A stretch of DNA of 64,000 bases, from positions 62,001-126,000 of the forward strand of contig JAGYXB010000515.1 in assembly GCA_022495005.1 (NCBI GenBank), in the 5' to 3' direction. The notes under the pieces are model-generated. The model was given only the letters and a program-made list of their open reading frames with translations. It searched no databases and had not been told where the DNA came from. The position numbers were made by a program, and so were the translations under genes. The stretch comes from Rhyacophila brunnea (Eukaryota > Arthropoda > Insecta > Trichoptera > Rhyacophilidae). This document shows, piece by piece, positions 59,251-64,000 of the stretch; within the stretch, counting starts at the first letter, position 1, and the number at the start of each line of letters is the position of its first letter.

Positions 59251-60754
59251 CAAAATAAAAAGCATTTTTTACTAGCAGTTGTATGGGATAAATAACATAA
59301 TAAATAAACATTTTCTATCTAAGGTAAAATGCATACTAAAAGAGAGAAAAACAGTTTTAAATGTGATTATAATATTATACATAAACAACGGTAACATTAT
59401 AATATTGTAGAAGAAAGTATCATTACCTAATAATAATAAAATAATATAAACGTAATATTTTGTTTTATTAATTAAACTAGCTTTTACCACACATATATTA
59501 TAATGACATTGTTGTTGTATTTTTACTAAAATCTAATTGGATTAATTTCAACTATTTATAGCGCAATGGGCCGTTATAAACGTTGAGCCGTCACTGAGTA
59601 TGTAATCAATATGAAGTGATTTCAAATGCAAAACAAGACTTTCGATATATATGAAAATATTAAAACATTAAAATCGCATTTTCTTATTCTTCACATTTTC
59701 TTTCTGTGATAGGATTCTGATCATGTATCTTCTTTATGTTTCGCAATATTATTTTTAAGTAGCGTTATTACTAACTGAGCAACTGGCCACTGTATTTTGC
59801 ATCACTTGGAGAAACCGTCAATTTAGAGTAAACCTGGGATTAGGGAGTCCACATGCAAATTTTTATCGTCTGAGATTTCATCTCTGCCGTATGAAATTAT
59901 TAAATATATTCCTGATATTACTTTGCATAACAAAATAACTAACTAAATTTAGCATGTAGTCATGAACAGTGAAACTTTGCCAAGGATTAACTGTTAATAT
60001 TGGTGAGTTAGTACAGAATTTTCTAACGTAAATTAATTGATAAAGTATTTATCTCCTATAACTAAATTAAAATAATAACGTTAATTAATTGATAAAGTAT
60101 TTACCTCATATAAGCAAACTATTAAACTACCCTTCTGCCGAGAAAAACCGCTATTGATTTCAAACATTTTTTAAGCATAGCTTTATCATTTTTGGTTTTT
60201 TATATATGATTTTATTATTAAGTTTATCATGAAAGACATTATATTAAGTATGTAAAAATGATATTAGTTTGTATGTTATATTACAAAATAAATGTGTAGT
60301 AATGGACTCAGTAATAACTATCTAGCAAATATGGATCTAAGAACATTCTTCACCTACAATAAATTCATTGCTAACAATAATATTGTTCGTAGCGTATATT
60401 TTTAAATATACGTCTGTTTATATTAACATTTTGTCAAACCTATTTACCTAGGTTTCTATTTTTTTATTATTAATTTGTGTTACATAATTAATATTATGTT
60501 TTGGATGCTTTTAATTCTGTTTCGCTATAAATATCTGTACCTGTATTAAACCGTATAAAAACATCTAAAACCCAATATTTATCTACTTAACAAAATTTGA
60601 GACATCATTAATTCAAAAAAAACGAATATTATGTCATAGAAACAGTTTTGACAATTAAAAAACTACACATAAAAATGTCATTGAAAATTAAATTGTTCAC
60701 ATTTTCATTAAAAAGATATGTTTTTAACATATGCGGCGAGGAATTATTAATTTT
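59251..60754. other. AT-rich intergenic DNA with a short tandem duplication
   Basis: AATTAATTGATAAAGTATTTA occurs at about 60032 and again at about 60083 (about 51 bases apart). No gene recognised. Confidence 0.55.
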
Positions 60755-60965
60755 GGGCCAACAATGATCATGATTTCGTGGCGTGTTGGCCTATAATGTC
60801 GTGGGTCCTGCGCTTGATTCCCGCCTCTGGCATAAAAAATCACATGTTGTTTTTCAATCTGTGTTTGGACCCAGAGTAGGTATGGACATAATAGGTTGAG
60901 CAAGTGGCTAATACCCATTTCTCGTACAAAAAAATCTCTTCGTGAGGAGGCCACGATCCACGTCG
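60755..60965 (+). mobile_element. tRNA-derived SINE, copy 7
   Basis: Head GGCGTGTTGGCCTATAATG and GTGGGTCCTGCGCTTGATTCC (box B-like), body TTGTTTTTCAATCTGTGTTTGG, ATAGGTTGAGCAAGTGGCTAA, CCATTTCTCGTACAAAAAAATC, then CTTCGTGAGGAGGCC. The minus frame covering it is the SINE in antisense. Confidence 0.8.
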
Positions 60966-61858
60966 AATTATAGAACCAACGATCCCGAATGTGAAGCCAA
61001 AAAAGCGTAAAGAACATTGTTGAAAAATGAATTATTTATAAAGTAAAATTTGTATGTCACCTTAAAAATATGTAGTAGTAGTAGTAGGTATGTAGTGATA
61101 CCAATTAAATTCATATTGAAAATAAATGTTCTGTAAAGTTTCAACTTTTTTGGCATTACTGATATCTATGGTACGTACGTAGGTACGTAGGTAAAATACA
61201 AAATATTTGACAATTTTACGGTTTCCGAGTTTTACTTTAATATACGAATTATCAAAAAAATATTTCTCATTATTTCAATAAAGTAGCACAAATCGGCAAC
61301 GGCAGTTCGATCGATAAATAATTACCGATTTGAAATTAGAATCGAAGAATATCGCATTGATTTTTATTGCGTAGAATGTTTCTAAGTAAAATTAAATTCT
61401 TGATAAAAATACTAGCGCAAAATATCTCAGCTTTCAAAAGAAAATAATAAGAGCGAAAAAAACCGCATAGGTACGAATAGAAACCGCAGACTGCGAAGAG
61501 GAATTTGATATGATTCCAATAAAAGTGGGCTGGCACCGTGGCCCACCCAATACTCCTTTTCCAATAGCGAATTTCCAAACCAGCCAAGCGGTACTAATAC
61601 AAAAAAAATCACGGCACTTCTGAATTGAAACTCCATACTTCTCGCACAGTGGTGTGGATATAAAATGGGGTTGGAATGTGAGTAGGTACCTACATGTTTA
61701 TGTATCATAAAATTTATGATACATAAGCTACATTGATTTAATCATCACTGTACAAAAAAAAATTACCATTAACAGAAATACTTTTTAACAGTTTTTACTT
61801 AAATATGCAAAATAATAAATTATGCACGAAGAATCCCGTGAAGAATGTGACAACATTG
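60966..61858. other. Intergenic DNA; unassigned GC-richer zone 61470-61690
   Basis: 61470-61690 is open in two overlapping minus frames of 83 and 93 codons. The translations (for example GWATVPAHFYWNHIKFLFAV and HHCARSMEFQFRSAVIFFV) contain no domain I recognise and no clear splice sites flank them. It is left as unassigned. Confidence 0.4.
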
Positions 61859-62093
61859 TATAGTTTATATCAAAGCTAATTATATTCGTGAATTTTGATC
61901 ATAGTGCAGGTTATTGCTTATACTTCGAATGCAATATGGTAAATTATTTGTAAAAAATGATTGTTTCGTGTGGAAAAATATGTAATACGTTAATTAAAAT
62001 TATGCAATCGAATATCTTCATTTTATATTGCAAATTACGCAATAACTAGCACCACTATCGGAACTCGTTATTTAGTGCCACGGGCTAACTATA
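61859..62093. mobile_element. MITE family V, copy 2
   Basis: Left TATAGTTTATATCAAAGC, right AGTGCCACGGGCTAACTATA; inward, ATAGTGCAGGTTATTG on the left and CAATAACTAGCACCACTAT on the right are inverted. Interior CATACTTCGAATGCAATATGG matches copy 1 at 11.3 kb. Noncoding, about 235 bp. Confidence 0.65.
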
Positions 62094-62805
62094 AGGAATT
62101 ATGCTCGTGACAATAATTATTATTGTGTCAAATAGAAAATCGATTACATTATAATTTGTCATGTTTAGTAAATTTTATTTTCGGAGTAAAATTTTGACTA
62201 TTGCGTACTTACAAGAAAACCGAATAGTTTTATATAAACAAAAAAAAAGACCTATATAATATAAAATGAATATAGATATCTAATAAAAATAGAGTATTTT
62301 ATATAATTTATAATTATTATTATAATGATTTCATGATTTTTTTTCTCTTATTCATTATTATTACACATAATGTTAATTATAAAACAAGACAATAATTTAC
62401 ATAAATGTTGATCGAATATAGTTTATCAAGTATGTAGCTAGTTCAACGTTTTAATATTTTTAAAAATACAAGTACACTAACATTTTCCGTAAGTGTTACT
62501 TAAAGCGCCTAAACGTTCCTAGTAAGGTCTACTTTTACTAGGCACGTCACTGCGCATATCACTTCAAGATGTATAAAAATAAACAATTTTATTATTGCTA
62601 GCATGGGAATATTGCAAAATGTGTTTCTTTTAAGTATCATATTTATTTCAGTGAATATTTATATCTTATCAATATTTTTTACATACACTAGGTTACAATT
62701 CAATACTTGTGTGTAGTGGATTAGATTTAATGTAGTAAAAAATCAACTTTAACTTGAATATTAAATGAATTATTAATGTTGAATGAATAATATTTTAGTG
62801 GCGTG
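62094..62805. other. AT-rich intergenic DNA
   Basis: TAGGCACGTCACTG ending at about 62553 resembles a hAT terminus but no partner was found. Confidence 0.5.
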
Positions 62806-63202
62806 TTTAGTGACGTACAGACCCAATACGGAGACTGATTTTCAGGCGCCTAATATAAAAAATAACAATTTTATTTCACGTCCACGAAATCTATAAAAGA
62901 TGTAAGTATATAATATTCACAATTTCTGCATTAGTTTTCTGTCTCTTAGCAACGCGTGATCTTCTTACTCTCACCACGATAATACCGATTTTAACTTGAT
63001 AGTTGAGCCTATTTTCAGTGAAACCTAAATCGATATTATTATATAAATAAAATCACCACATTGTGAGAAATACACATCTTTTATCAATTATGGTATTATT
63101 TAATATGTACCAAAACTGATTTGAACTGTTATGAGACCCCCTTCTATATTTTATAACTAATCGGTTGTATTATTTACATCAAATAAAATCACCGCTGAGA
63201 AT
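62806..63202 (+). repeat. Dispersed repeat Y, copy 4
   Basis: TAGTGACGTACAGACCC, GACTGATTTTCAGGCGCC, TCACGTCCACGAAATCTATAA, AAAGATGTAAGTATATAATATTC at the 5' side and GTTATGAGACCCCC, CAAATAAAATCACCGCTGAG at the 3' side match copies at 25.75, 32.0 and 48.2 kb in different combinations. The AGTGACGT-type start suggests hAT ancestry, not proven. Confidence 0.55.
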
Positions 63203-63809
63203 ATTGCACTCGTATTATTTATTGAATAAAGAAATCATTTACTTAATTAAAAATGAATCTGGCACTTTTGTGACATTTATATAGGTAGGTATATCATTCA
63301 ATTACAAACCATATTAACCGCAAGTATTTACATTTGTTTGACCTCATAGCGTGACCGAGTATGCCAAACCTATGGTTTACAATTTCAAAGTGGTAAACTA
63401 AAACACTTGTACGGCTGAGCTTTTACATGAAATCGATTACAACACTTTTGTGCTCTTTTGCAAAGTATTCAGTTTCTACTCAAACAATGTAGGCAGGCAC
63501 TTACGACTTATCTGCACTTGCGTAATTGGCCGAAGCTTTTAAGCGATGGCCTGATTGGACAATCAATATTTTTTTTACATTTTTTGTTGCATAAAAGCTC
63601 GTAGCGAGAACGGAAGTGTAGTATACACGGAAATACGTTCATGATGTTAGTATACTTACGTAACAAAGATTGATGTGCTTAATGTCGAGTTACCTTTATA
63701 AATATTTAGATTTTGTAAAATGCGTTACCAAATATTAACGAATATTTTTTTGCCATAAATACGTACACGCACCTGTCATATGTATATATTGTTATGGAAA
63801 AATCATACC
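63203..63809. other. AT-rich intergenic DNA
   Basis: Nothing recognised. Confidence 0.55.
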
Positions 63810-63811
63810 AA

Positions 63812-64000
63812 AGCCGGGTTCTCATTAGCGAATCGTAACTGTAACCGTTTCAGATACTGTAACCAACTCTAGTCAGGGCTTGAAATGGACCGGAGCATAC
63901 CGGAGCGCCGTTTCGGTTCATGAAATCGGCAAAATTATCGCTCCTTCTCGTGAAAAATTAATTTATCTGCCTGACGGAGATAGGATATAATAAAATAAAA
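63812..64000. mobile_element. Possible DNA-element ends cut by the window edge
   Basis: GCCGGGTTCTCATTAGCGAA at 63814 and CAGGGCTTGAAATGGACCGG at about 63876, followed by AGCATACCGGAGCGCCG, look like element termini; the second has a CAGGG start typical of hAT ends. Their partners lie outside, so the call is tentative. Confidence 0.3.

Noticed and set aside
61336..61708. Two overlapping minus frames as exons
   Set aside because: Different frames over the same DNA, no splice sites that fit, no family recognised.
1..64000. CRISPR arrays, operons, riboswitches, bacterial promoters and ribosome-binding sites
   Set aside because: The sequence is eukaryotic in character; no regularly spaced repeats or gene clusters are present.

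Overview
This window looks like non-coding euchromatic DNA from an insect nuclear genome. It is strongly AT-rich. It carries several TTAGG tracts, the arthropod telomere motif, inside dispersed elements. It also holds tRNA-derived SINEs, RTE-clade and R1/Jockey-like LINE remnants, and many small hAT-like, Tc1/mariner-like and TTAA-flanked inverted-repeat elements. The frequent TAGGTACCTA-type words and the mix of small DNA elements remind me of hemipterans such as aphids, but that is an inference; no gene was recognised that would fix the species.

I found no convincing host protein-coding gene, rRNA gene or intact tRNA gene. Open frames are short, lie in AT-rich sequence, often start at non-ATG codons, and show no domain I recognise. 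The only frames with recognisable protein similarity are decayed C-termini of non-LTR retrotransposons: RTE-like at about 26.1, 44.8 and 57.1 kb, and a second clade with a CxC...H...C motif at 51.7 and 52.95 kb.

Layout. 0-5.2 kb: a hairpin element with a 14-bp target duplication, a GC-rich island at 0.77-1.14 kb, a 1.4-kb near-perfect palindrome (2165-3563) flanked by TTAA, and a second hairpin element. 5.2-10.8 kb: very AT-rich, nearly featureless. 10.8-19 kb: a TTAGG-core foldback, a MITE, a SINE, a 988-bp hAT-like element and a TTA-flanked element. 19-28.3 kb: hAT-like termini, tRNA-like SINE heads, a 584-bp hAT-type MITE with a perfect 8-bp duplication, and an RTE 3' end inside an older repeat. 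28.3-44 kb: mostly AT-rich DNA with a SINE, an ATATAC-flanked element, a repeat shared with 56 kb, a 61-bp direct repeat and another hairpin element. 44-64 kb: dense nesting, including a hAT-like element inside an RTE remnant, a MITE inside a SINE, four TTAGG-core foldback copies, LINE tails and a TTAA-flanked GC-rich element.

The features do not form a pathway. They record successive insertions. The most unusual items are the large palindrome, the hairpin family with 8-14 bp duplications (suggesting a copying mechanism unlike ordinary MITEs), and the foldback elements built around telomere-motif cores. All repeat families and boundaries were read by eye, so identities are qualitative.
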